Notes under the pieces: model-generated
The model's input: only the letters and a program-made list of their open reading frames with translations
Told to the model about the DNA's origin: nothing
Databases searched by the model: none
NCBI GenBank assembly: GCA_024345305.1
Contig: BRON01000003.1
Location: 1,798,001-1,862,000 of the forward strand
Source: Mrakia gelida
Lineage: Eukaryota; Basidiomycota; Tremellomycetes; Cystofilobasidiales; Mrakiaceae
DNA length: 64,000 bases
Direction: 5' to 3'
Made by a program: the position numbers and the translations under genes
Shown here: positions 37,101 through 47,490 of the stretch, piece by piece
How positions within the stretch are numbered: the first letter of the stretch is position 1
Layout: every line of letters starts with the position of its first letter

Positions 37101-40100
37101 CAACCAGGCCACCGCCGTCTCTCGAGACCACCCCGTCGTCATCACCAAGTACATCGAGGAGGCCAAGGAGATCGAGATGGACGCCGTCGCGAAGGACGGA
37201 AAGATGGTCATGCACTACATCTCGGAGCACGTCGAGAACGCTGGAGTCCACTCGGGAGACGCGACGCTCATCCTCCCTCCTCAGGACCTCGACCCCGAGA
37301 CCGTTCGACGAATCGAGATCGCTACCCAGAAGATCGGACACGCTCTCAACGTTACTGGACCCTACAACATCCAGTTCATCGCCAAGAACAACGAGATCAA
37401 GGTCATCGAGTGCAACCTTCGAGCCGCCCGTTCGACTCCCTTCGTCTCCAAGGTCACCGGAATCAACGCCATCGAGATGGCCACCAAGGTCATGCTCGGC
37501 TACCCCGTCACCCCTTACCCCGAGATCAAGCTCCCCAAGGACTACGTCGGAATCAAGGTCCCTCAATTCTCGTTCTCGCGACTCAACGGAGCCGACCCCG
37601 TCCTCGGAGTCGAGATGGCTTCCACCGGAGAGGTCGCCTGCTTCGGAAAGGACAAGTACGAGGCCTACCTTAAGGCTCTCATCTCGACCGGAATTCAACT
37701 CCCCAAGAAGAACATCCTCCTCTCGATCGGATCGTTCAAGGAGAAGCTCGAGATGCTCCCGTCGGTTCAGAAGCTTCACCGAATGGGCTACAACATCTTC
37801 GCTACTGCTGGAACTTCGGATTTCATCCAGGTTAGTGCTACTCTTCATCTTTTCTCGGACTCTTCCCTTTCTCGCACTCGAAGCTCGGTTCGAGAGCTTT
37901 TCCCTTTCGTCGACGCGATTTTCTGACGCGTCTTCGCCTTCTTTCCCCCTCCTCCTCTCTCTCTCCCTTCTTGCCCTCTTCACTCACACTTCAGGAGCAC
38001 GGAATCCCCGTCAAGTACCTCGAATACCTCGGACCCGACGACTCGCAGGACGCCCAGAAGTCCGAGTACTCGCTCGAGCAGCATCTCGCGAAGAACCTCA
38101 TCGATCTCTACGTCAACCTTCCCTCGAACAACCGATACCGACGACCCGCTACCTACGTCTCGGCCGGATACAAGTCTCGACGAATGGCTGTCGACTACGC
38201 CGTCCCTCTCATCACCAACGTCAAGTGCGCGAAGCTCTTCATCGAGGCGATCATCAGGAAGCCCGCTCTCGAGATCTCGAGCGTCGACTACAAGACCTCC
38301 CACGAGACCTTCACCTTCCCAGGACTCATCTCGGTCCAGACCTTCGTCCCAGGAGTCGCTAAGCCGTCGTCCGAGGACTTCTGCAAGGTCACCGAAGCCG
38401 CCGTTCGAGGAGGATTCACCATGATCCAGGTTCTTCCCCAGGGAGTCGGATCCAGGATCGAGGACGAGATCTCCCTTCAGGTCGCCCAGAAGAACGCCAA
38501 CGGAAACGCTCACTGCGACTACCTCTTCGGAATCGCCGCTACGACCGACAACGCGTCGAGGTTCGAGGGAGACGACATCACCTCCGGAACTCGATCCCTC
38601 TTCGTTCCTTCCAACTTCGCCTCCCACAACGTCCACAAGGTCGCTACCATCGCTCACCACTTCTCGGCCTGGCCTCAGGACAAGCCCATCGTCACCGACG
38701 CGAAGACGACCGATCTCGCCTCCATCCTCCTCCTCGCCAACCTCCACAGCCGAAGCGTTCACGTCACCAACGTCAAGTCTCGAGACGACATCCACCTCAT
38801 CGCTCTCGGAAAGGAGAAGGGACTCCAAGTCACCTGCGACGTCGCCGTCTACTCGCTCTTCTTCACCAAGGAGCAGTTCCCTGGATCGACGTGCCTTCCC
38901 TCCGCTGAGGATCAGAAGGTCCTCTGGGACAACCTCTCGGTCATCGATACCTTCTCGGTCGGAACCATCCCCTACCAGCTCGCCATCGATCTCAAGGAGG
39001 AGGTCTCCCCTTGGACCGGAATCGAAGAGACGCTCCCTCTTCTCCTCTCCGCCGTCGCCGACGGTCGACTCACCCTCGAGGACATCACTCTTCGACTCCA
39101 CGACAACCCCCGAGCCATCTTCGATCTCCCCGAGCAGTCCCAAACCTACGTCGAGGTCGACATCGACAGGAAGACGATCTTCAACGGTCGATCCGACACT
39201 TGGTCTCCCCTCTCGGCGAAGACGGTCTCGGGAGTCGTTCAGCGAGTCGTTATCAACTCCAAGTCGGCCTTCCTCGATGGAGTGGACTCCTCCCTCCCCC
39301 TCGGACGAGACCTCTCCGAGAACCTTATGCCTCGAACGAGGAAGAGATCCGAGCAGAACCGAGCTTCGTTCTCGCGACCCACCGGACGACCTCTCGTTTC
39401 GGTCCCTCTCACCTCCCCCTCGTCCGCTGCCTTCGCTGGAGCTCGATCCCCTACCCTCAAGTCTGCCGAGTACGCCTCTGGAACCACCTCCCTCGCCGCT
39501 TTCGGACCCATCCCCTCGACGCGAGAGGTCTCCCCTCCTCGAGCGTTCTCCTCCCTCCAGCCCCACCCCTCGTTCCACCGACGACACGTTCTCTCGGTCA
39601 AGCAGTACACCAGGGAGGATCTCCACGCCATCTTCTCTCTCGCGACCGAGATGAGGACCCAGGTCGAGCGAAACGGAGTCATCGACACCCTTCGAGGACG
39701 AGTCATCTGCACGCTCTTCTACGAGCCCTCGACCAGGACGTCGACCTCGTTCGAGGCTGCCATGAAGAGGTGTGGAGGAGAGGTCACCGTCGTCAGTGCC
39801 GATAGGTCGTCGGTCATCAAGGGAGAGTCGCTCGCCGATACCATCAGGACCCTCGGATGCTACACCGACGGAATCGTCCTTCGACATCCCGAGGTCGGAT
39901 CCGCGAAGACGGCTGCCAAGTTCTCGCCTGTCCCCATCATCAACGCTGGAGATGGAATTGGAGAGCACCCTACCCAGTCGCTTCTCGACGTCTTCACCAT
40001 TCGAGAGGAGTTGGGATCCGTCAACGGAATCACCATCACCATGAGTGAGTCTTTCCCTCCCTTCCCCTCCCCTTCGCTCCTTCCCCAACCACCTCTTTCT

Positions 40101-40876
40101 CTCGACCTCGAAACTGACACTCCTCCTTCGTTTTCTTCTCTTTCCCCTTCTCTCAGTCGGAGATCTCAAGAACGGCCGAACCGTCCACAGCTTGGTCAAG
40201 CTTCTCTCGCTTTACCAGGTCACCCTCAACTTCGTCTCTCCTCCCTCGCTCGCCATGCCCGCGTCGGTTACCAACGAGGCTCGAAAGGCTGGAATCATCG
40301 TTCACGAGTGTGTTAACCTCGACGAGGTCATCGCCAAGTCGGTGAGTCCAACGATTTACTCTTCCTCTCTTCCTCGACGCGTCTCGTTCCTTCCTCGAAC
40401 TGACTCGTTCGTGTCTTCTCTTTCCAGGACGTCCTCTACGTCACTCGAGTCCAGAAGGAGCGATTCGATAGCGTTGCTGAGTACGATGCCGTCAAGGTGA
40501 GTCTCTTTCTTTCGCTGAGTCTGCTCGCGTCGAATCGAAAGTCGAAACTGACTCCAACTCGCCCTGTTCTTCCCTCGCTCCAGGACATGTTCATCATCAA
40601 CAACGAGGTTCTCTCTCGAGCCAAGTCGACCACCATCGTCATGCACCCCTTGCCTCGAGTCAACGAGATCGATCCCGAGGTCGACTTCGACAGCAGGGCT
40701 GCCTACTTCCGACAGATGCGACAAGGTTCGTTTTTCGACTTCGTCTCTCCCACCCCTTCCTCCTCTTCCTTCCCCCTTTCCCTCCTCATTCCAAAGCTGA
40801 CCTTCCCCTCTCGTCCCTCTTTGCACTACCAGGTCTCTTCGTCCGAATGGCCCTCCTCACCATGGTCCTCGCCTGA
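32559..40876 (+). CDS. URA2: Multifunctional carbamoyl-phosphate synthase / aspartate transcarbamylase
   Basis: Catalyses the first two steps of pyrimidine synthesis. About 2,200 residues, with a Ser-rich N-terminal extension. Order of parts: CPSase small subunit with GATase (33100-34460; [11 protein letters not shown], Cys nucleophile in FGICLGHQ, catalytic His-Glu in VQFHPES); CPSase large N half (from 34530; [34 protein letters not shown]); CPSase C half (36560-37600; [32 protein letters not shown]); MGS-like regulatory domain where UTP should act (about 37700-38280); a dihydroorotase-like domain (38300-39280); a Ser/Pro/Arg linker; and ATCase (39580-40876; [39 protein letters not shown], ending [11 protein letters not shown]). 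The DHOase-like part lacks the HxH zinc motif ([13 protein letters not shown]), so a separate URA4-type enzyme should be needed, as in yeast. About nine introns, all consistent. Confidence 0.95.
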
Positions 40877-41707
40877 GACAGTCGTCGACTCGTCGCTCCC
40901 GCTTTCGTTTTGGTTTCGCTGTTTTCTTTCCTTCCTCTCGTCTTTTAGATAGCACCTCGATTTGTTTTTCTCTCTCTCTCTCCCTCATGTTCTCCACATT
41001 TTCTCGGTTCTGCCTGTTGCTCTTTATCTAGTCATCGTTTCTTTGGTTTTCTCTCTCTCTCGCTCTCTCAATCGTCCATCTGCATCGTTCTCGTTCCCAA
41101 TCAACCCAACAAAGTCCTCGTTTTTCTTATTTCATTTATTTTCTGGTTCTCTCGAACATCATCGGAAGAGGGGAAGATACGAAGGAGGAAGGTAGGGAGG
41201 GGAAGGGAAGGCGGATCGCTCGTCGCGTCGCGTCGGATCCTCGTCCTCTTTGAGCAGGTTTTCGAAGCTGCGATGGAGAGCCGATCAACCCAGTCTTTCG
41301 AGTGTCTGCTTATGGAAGTCATGCGATATGTTGCCTGACTGGCGAAATCGAACGAGGTTGCACTGAGGTCGAAGGGAAGGAACGAGCCGTCAGTCTCGAA
41401 CCGAAGGAGGGAAGGGAGAAGGGACGGAAAGGGAAGATTCAGGACTCACTGAGTCAAAAGAAGAGAGATTCTAATCTGAGAAGGATCGTTTGGGTTGGGT
41501 TCAGTGCGAGCCTGAGAGAGAAGAGAAAGACGAGGAGGGTCGAACGCGTCAGTCTTGACGGTTTCGGGTTGCCCGACGAGTCAACGCTCCGAGCGCGACG
41601 ATGAGCTGGAGAAGGTGAACTCACAGGAGTACTCGACTTCTTGCTACTCCTTCTCAGGCTTGGGATCGGGCGTGGTAGCAAGAGCAGCGGTGGAAGCAGC
41701 AGCCTCC
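40877..41707. other. Convergent intergenic region, URA2 and SET gene 3' ends
   Basis: On the minus strand, a well-formed intron-like stretch (GTGAGTTC near 41622, GACTGACGCG, CTCTCAG near 41510) sits beyond the SET gene stop. It could be a 3' UTR intron, or mean that the SET gene runs further in another frame. A lysine/alanine-rich frame continues to 41644. Confidence 0.5.
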
Positions 41708-42869
41708 TCAGCCTTCTTCCTCTTCCGAGAGCTTTGATGCATCTTTGACGAAGGCGAGGAGTTTTTCGGACTGGAACCAGATACGATCCGAGTGTGAAGG
41801 TAGTTTGTCAGTCTCACATGGAAGAGGAAAGGACGCGCTTGAACAGGAAGGGAAGACGCGCGAAGAGAGGTTGAATTAGACTCACAGGTCCCACCATCTC
41901 GGACTTCCCAGCGTTCTTAGCTCCCCAAGCCGGATGCGTTGAAGGTTGAGTGCTATACTTCTCGAGCAACGCGTCCGGACCCCTCATAATCCTACTCGAC
42001 TCCCTCCAAACGGTCCCCCAAGCCTTCGCGTTCGTCCCGTCCAGGTGCCAGGCGCATACATTGAAGGCGTCGTGAGCCAGGGACGACAGCTTGTGGAAGA
42101 GCGCGTTCTCGTCGACGGTGATTTCAGCGATCTTGACGACCTTGAGGAGGACGTCCTTCGGGTTTCCGTAGGCGAGGAAGCGAGGCAGGTCGTGAACGAA
42201 CTTGAAGACCTCGAAGATCTTGAGGTCCAGAGCTTGTTGCTGATCCGAGGGGAGCTGACAGAGGGTGCAGTTACATTCGAAGTCGTACTTCCTCTTGAGT
42301 GCCTGTGTCGGTAGGTGAAAGGTTGGATATCGTCGTAGGAGGCGAAGATTTGGGAGGATGAAGGGATGAGCTCGGTCGAGTAGTAGAGGACTGAACGAGC
42401 AGAAGCAAGAAATCAAGGATCAGAACAAGTTCCCTGAAGGATGAGGGAGTCACTGACCTCTCTGGTTACTCTCCTTGTCCCAGAGCCAGTACGAGTTGGG
42501 CGAGCAAGAGTGGTTGAGCCGACAGATGATCTCGAAGAGGGCGAGAGCTTCGTCCTTTCCCTCGTCGTCGAGGCGAGGGATGAGATGGATCCCTGTCGAT
42601 TGAACTGGGTCCGGGGAAAGCTGGGTGACGGGATAAGATAGGAAGGTTTCCTGGAGGGCGGGGGAGAGTGATTTGACGATGAGAGGTAGCTTGGAAGCGT
42701 CGAAGTCGGCCTTGCTGATCTCGAAGAGAGGAGCTTCGGAGACGATTCTCGTTCCTCGAGGGATGTCCTCTTGAGCGACGACTCCTTTACCCATCCCAGG
42801 GATGTCGACTAGAGCGAAGAGGGTAGAAGACGAAGAAGGAAAAGCTGAGGAGGACGGGAGGGAGCTCAT
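41708..42869 (-). CDS. SET-domain protein (SMYD-like), frame broken once
   Basis: Probable protein-lysine methyltransferase-like gene without a visible MYND finger. From MSSLPSSSAFP at 42869: IPGMGKGVVAQEDIPRGTRI (SET start), CRLNHSCSPNSYWLW (AdoMet and pseudoknot motif), a phase-1 intron, then SQIFASYDDIQPF (catalytic Tyr region). The post-SET cysteine block YDFECNCTLC follows, but in a different frame: near 42302 one base seems missing (no GT donor lies between the two blocks, so no intron can explain it). The C-terminal helical region runs to WGAKNAGKSEMVGP, and after one more intron ends at 41708 in SEEEEG; another frame of the same exon gives a Lys/Ala-rich tail to 41644. It may be a young pseudogene or carry a sequence error. 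The start is 105 bp from the arrestin start. Confidence 0.7.
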
Positions 42870-42974
42870 GTCGTGAAGCGGTTGGAGGGGAGGGAGGGAG
42901 GGGACGTCGAAAGCTCTCCTTCCCTCCAAGGAAGCCGTAACGACGACAAGCTCTTTCGAGTCCATATTCCTTCG
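42870..42974. promoter_or_regulatory. Very short divergent promoter, SET / arrestin-like
   Basis: Only 105 bp between the two ATGs. The transcripts probably overlap at their 5' ends. No TATA box seen. Confidence 0.45.
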
Positions 42975-45049
42975 ATGCTCTCTCGCATAGGCTCTTCGCT
43001 CAAGCCTCACCATGAACCCTCCTTCAAAATCGTCTTCGATCAGCAATCCATCAGGTCAGCGGGAAGCATCGTCGAAGGCACCGTCGAGTTGACCTTGGAC
43101 GATCAAGGACGCGCTGGAGGCCAGGGAAGGAAGGCTTTCTCAGAGCTTCGAATCAAGTTTGGGGCAGTCCAGGTGAGCTCTTGCAGTCTCTGGTAGTTTT
43201 GGAGTACGGAAGGTCTGCGCGGACGGGTGGAGAGAGATCATCGCAAGGTCGGCGAGCTCGCGAGCTCGCACCTCCTTCCCTCTTTCCCGTCTCGACCCTG
43301 GTCGTTCCTGAACGATGTTCTGGTCTTTCATGGTTGCTTCCTAGTCGATCTGACCTTGTGTGTTTCCTTCTCGTCCTTCAGCACTCTACATATCAGTATT
43401 ATCGGCCTCAGCCAGGACCGATGGGTCTTTCGGGTCAGGGTTCGTTTGTCTTTCTCCGCTTCTCTCTTCCAGCTGCTCTAACCCACTTGGTCTTCTCATC
43501 TCTACAGACTATCGGTCCGAGGCTCGTCCTCTCTTGGAGTCTGGGCTCGTCCTGTGGACCTCTCCTTCGCTCCCTCCGTCGTCTGCAGGCGCTTCATCGT
43601 CCTCGTCGAATCGAGCGCCTGGAGGGAAGCAGGTCATCTCGCTGCCGTTCTCGTTCAGTCTTCCGACTTTGGAAGAGCAAGAGGCCGCTGGTATGCTCCT
43701 ACCTCCATCGTGGGAAGGCGGAACTCGCTCGCAAGCAGGAGACGTTGGGAAGGGAAGAGCGGAGGGGAGGGAGGTGGGCCGGAACTCTTGTGAGTCGACT
43801 CGTTTCGTGCTCGAAGAATGCTTCCCTTGTATCGATTTGAGGCTCATACACCATCGTTCCTCTTTCTCAGACTATATCAAGGTGACTGGGATGCGAACGT
43901 CCATGCTTTCGTCGAACGAACGCGTCGTTCTGCCCTTCATTTGTTCGTCGCGTCTCGCTCTTTCCTTCTCGTTTGCCGCTCGTAACTGATTCCCTTTTTC
44001 GTGGCTACCCCGCCTCTACCTTCAGATCTACCGCCGGCCACCGTACCAACAGACATCATCCCTCCTCCGATCTTCCCTCCTCCAGAAGAAGGCGACTTCA
44101 CCCTCCCGATCCAACCTCCGCCTCGACCGCTCGACGACGACGGCTGGGTGACCGTACGAACTCAGAAGAGCTTCCGAGAGAGCCTCTTTGGCAAATCTGG
44201 TCTCGTCGTCGTATCGGTGAGCTCCATCTCTCCCACCTTGTTCGCTTTCGATGTTCAGAACGCGTCCTCGACGAGGAGCTAACCTCCTCTTCTCCGCTTG
44301 TTCAATCACCAGCTCACCGCTCCTGCCTTTCCAGCCTACCCAACCTCTCACCCTATACCTTACTACCTCTCCCTCATCACCAAATCACCTCCGTCGTCCT
44401 CTTCATCCTCTCAGCCTCAAATCCGAATCCCCTCCCCCTCGACCGTCAAACTCCTCCTCAATCGAACCGTCCTCACCGAAGCTCAAGGAGCCCGTCAGAA
44501 CATCCGGCAACTCGTCGGTCCTGTAGTAGACCTGGGAGCGGAGAAGAGAGTCTGGCATGGCGACATGTTCTACTCGGAGGAGTACGAGGAGGACGAAGGA
44601 GGAGGGAGGAAGAAGGCTGGGAAGGTCGTTGGTAGGTGGGCGAGAGAGGTGGTGATCGTGGGGGAGATGAGGTTCGAAGGTGTTGGCGTGGGACCTAGCT
44701 TTGATAGGGGAGAGTCGAAGCAGGGACGTCTGGCTTGCGACGTGAGTTGGTCTTGTTTTTCGCTTCTTCGTTTCTCCTCGCGTCGTCCCTGATCGTTTGA
44801 AACGGCCCTTTTGCTCTCTCTCTGTCTTTCACACAGTACTGGCTATCCGTGCACGTACCGATCAAGGGAGTCTCGAGCGACCTGGACTCGGATGGCTTCC
44901 TCCCCGTCACGCTTTCGTCGAGGGTCAATCTCGACGCGCTGGACGACCGAGGAGTTTGGAAAGGGACCGGAGGGGAGGATTGGCTGCCGAGCTACTTCGA
45001 CGTCTCGGACGAGAAGACAGATATCTTCGAAGATGAGAAGAAGGGTTGA
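42975..45049 (+). CDS. Arrestin-like (alpha-arrestin fold) protein
   Basis: Adaptor-type protein with both arrestin halves. From MLSRIGSSLKPHHEPSFKIV at 42975: the N-terminal sandwich with SIRSAGSIVEGTVELTLDD and ELRIKFGAVQ; STYQYYRP; KQVISLPFSFSLP followed by LLPPSW, matching the FxFxLP...LPPS block; then YYIKVTGMRTSMLSSNERVV and PFIYLPPAT, rebuilt across two introns whose phases agree (one with a GTTCGT donor near 43943). The C-terminal half has DDDGWVTVRTQKSFRESLFG, a spaced second beta-sandwich and DYWLSVHVPIKGV, and ends KTDIFEDEKKG at 45049. Fungal alpha-arrestins recruit Rsp5-type ubiquitin ligases to membrane transporters through PPxY motifs; I see proline-rich IIPPPIFPPPEE but no clear PPxY, so its partner is unknown. 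Frame intact. Confidence 0.8.
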
Positions 45050-45528
45050 ACGGTGAGTGGGCGCTCGATTTCGAGGCGAGATCAGAGGAGGGAAGAGGAG
45101 TTCGTTCGTTGATGATCGTTGCTGACGTGAGCTGATCGATTCCTGGTTCGTTCTTCGTCGGTTCTAGGGTTTTCCAGGCGATTTTAGACTCCATAGAGCT
45201 CCAACCTCTTCTCGATAGGAGCTCGCGAAGGTGTCTGAGGAGGGACGGAAGAGGCAAGTCTCGCAATCAAAAGTCGCGTCCTCGCTCTCCGACGTCGCGC
45301 CCTTTCAGCTCGTCTCTGACTTCTCTGCCTTCGTATCCCTTCACAGTTACTACCACCTTACCTCGTCTGATCTTTTCTTCTGCTTGACTATATTACGTAT
45401 CTCATGAGTTCATGATCATCTCTCATCCTCGTCCACCTTCTTCCCTCTCCCTCGCCTCGTCCCTCCTCAACCAAACTCCTCCAGATCCCCTTCAACCCTC
45501 CAACTCGTCACGCCAATCTCCAAATCCA
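45050..45528. other. Convergent intergenic region
   Basis: 3' flanks of the arrestin-like gene and the minus-strand membrane protein gene. No coding or RNA gene seen. Confidence 0.5.
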
Positions 45529-46262
45529 TCAACACTCCCTCCTCCCTATCACCAGTTTCTCCCTCGAGCTCGCTGCATCCGGGAAGGCGGAAGAGGAAGG
45601 TGACGACGACGACCCTCGCGCGCGCGTCCGTTCGAGTTTCGATTTCCGTCGACGAGGACGAGCGCTGAACCTCTTCTTTCTCGACGACGTAGGAGGAGGA
45701 AGAGAGGTGAGCTGATAGTGGTAACTGCTGCTCAATTCTCCAAAACCTATCAGCCCAAATCCTCCCAAGCCAAGCGAAGCGAAACGAAAGACGAAGCTCA
45801 CCAACTCATCCTCCTCCTCCGACCTCACCTCCCAAAGCACCGGCACCACCAACTCCATCTTCTGTGCCTCCTGAAACTCCTCGAACCTCCCCCCCATCGC
45901 AGCGTAGTACCTCTCCCAGTAGGCTGGTCGTCGAGTGAGGCGACCAACGAGGATGAAGGCGAGGATCACGATCAGGAAACCGACTGCTACGGAGACCTGT
46001 GAACCGACGCGAGTGTGAGTGGTGAAGAGGGGAGAGGAGGAGGAGGAGCGGGAGGGAGAAGGGAACGGTAGCTGACAGCTGAGATGATTTTCTGGGTGAT
46101 TTTCTGGGAAGGGAAGGGAAGCGGAGGTGAGCGAGTGTGAGGTGAGGTGGCAAGACGAAGAACGAACTCCAGCTCGACGACGCAAGAGTTGGAAGGGAGA
46201 CGCCTTTGGAGAAGAGAGGGTGCTATAGGACTCACATCAGAATCGTAGTAGTCATTCGACAT
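45529..46262 (-). CDS. Small single-pass membrane protein
   Basis: Four short exons in phase 0. MSNDYYDSD at 46262, KITQKIISA, then the membrane exon VSVAVGFLIVILAFILVGRL followed by TRRPAYWERYYAAMGGRFEEF and MELVVPVLWEV, and a basic Ser-rich tail (SSRKKRFSARPRRRKSK) ending at 45529. About 150 residues. A short acidic lumenal or outer N-terminus, one transmembrane helix and a basic cytosolic tail suggest type III topology. The VPxLWEV block resembles a motif I associate with small basidiomycete membrane proteins of unknown role. No function is assigned. The mini-exon of nine codons is the weakest part of the model. Confidence 0.6.
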
Positions 46263-46714
46263 GGCCGTTGGAGGAAAGAAGAGCGAGGGCGAGTCAGCTG
46301 AAGGACGGCAGGAGGGAAGACGAGCCGAGCCGAAGACAAAGCGACGACGCGGTCAAACAACCAACGGCAGGCGAGCGAGAAGATTTGCTGAATGGGGAAC
46401 TGGATGACCGACTGAAGGTGGGAGAGGCTAGTGTGGAAAGCCCTCCAGGTATGTGAGGAAGACAAGCTGGAGTGGTGAGAGGAAGGGAGGCTGCAGAGCT
46501 CGCAAAACGAGCGACGCGACTTGCCCTCTTCTCTCTCCTTTCCCTCTCCTCCTTCCCTCGCTGCATTGCGTTTGAAGTAGTTTGATCATCGACAGACCGA
46601 CATACACACAAACAAAATAAAGTAGACACCGACACCGAGGAGAAGATATAGAGAAAAGAGAGAGGACGTTGCGGAGCGAGACGGTTTGAAGACGAGCCCA
46701 GACACAGAGGGGTG
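46263..46714. other. Intergenic, upstream of the small membrane protein gene
   Basis: Holds the promoter of the membrane protein gene and the 3' decay of the F-box-like gene. No other gene supported. Confidence 0.4.
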
Positions 46715-47254
46715 TTACGGACGGTCGAGAAAGTTGGTCCGAAGCGAAGGAACAAGGTGCTCGTAGGTTGAGAGTGAGAGAGTTGAAGAGGGGGAAGAGG
46801 AAAGGGGCGAAGGACGAAGTCGGGAAGACGAACTCGACGGAGAGGGAAGAGAGGGAGAGGGAAGACGAGGTGGAGGGGATTCGATTCTTGGAGAGCGGGA
46901 TCGGTCGAAATCTCTACTCGAGGGCATGGTAGGTGAGGTGCTGGATTTGGGAGAGGCAAAGGTGTGGCTCCATATCTTTCCATCCTCTGGTTGTGACCTC
47001 ATGGTAGGGTGAAGGGGAAGAAAGCTCGAGGAATTCCAAGCTACGAGCGAGGTCTGAGCGAGCGTCGAAGGATCGCAGAAGCGGAGGATCTCCTTCTTGA
47101 GCTCCGTGGGAAGAGGGGGAGTCGATGGTGAAGTCCTTCCTGAGATGATGACGTCGTCGAGAGGGGAGGGAAGAGAGGGTTCGAAGAGCGAGGTATGGAC
47201 GGCGGAGGAGGAGATGGGGAGGAGGGAGGAGGAGAGGGGGGGAGAAGCGTCCAT
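46715..47254 (-). pseudogene. F-box-like gene, probably broken
   Basis: The start MDASPPLSSSLLPISSS at 47254 leads into a good F-box: LPTELKKEILRFCDPSTLAQ then TSLV. In such proteins the next helix usually reads like SLEFLELSSP, and exactly that (SLEFLELSSPSPYHEV) is found, but one frame away, beginning near 47040. The second frame then stops at 46914; the first frame runs on to 46715 as Ser/Pro/Arg-rich sequence. A normal F-box protein adds several hundred residues of substrate-binding repeats, which are missing. A one-base loss followed by decay explains this best. Alternatively it is a short lineage-specific protein of 179 residues read in the first frame. Confidence 0.5.
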
Positions 47255-47490
47255 TTTGGCGGGCTTTGAAGGGCCTGAGAGGGATGGATCTGGAAGTTAT
47301 CGAGTCCTGAGAGGTCGAGGACGTCTACTAGCGAAGACGTTGAGGTCGAGGAGCGCCTTGCTTCTATGATTGGTCGTCGAGGAAGCTGGTCGTTGGGGAA
47401 GGAGAAGAGGAACAAAGGGTCGAAAGTTGAGCTCGAGCTTTCCTTCCTGGCGCAAGCAACCTTCACCCTCTCCCCCCTGGAACTTCTCTT

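Noticed and set aside
37980..40199. 739-codon open frame on the minus strand opposite URA2, and similar ones at 36190-37983 and 34221-35237
   Set aside because: They are mirror images of URA2 codon use (few TTA, CTA or TCA codons), are rich in Asp/Glu/Gly/Arg/Ser, have no domain, and cross URA2 introns without splice logic.
42450..43046. SET gene start upstream at 43046
   Set aside because: That would overlap the arrestin-like gene's first exon; the ATG at 42869 fits the SET family and leaves a gap between the genes.
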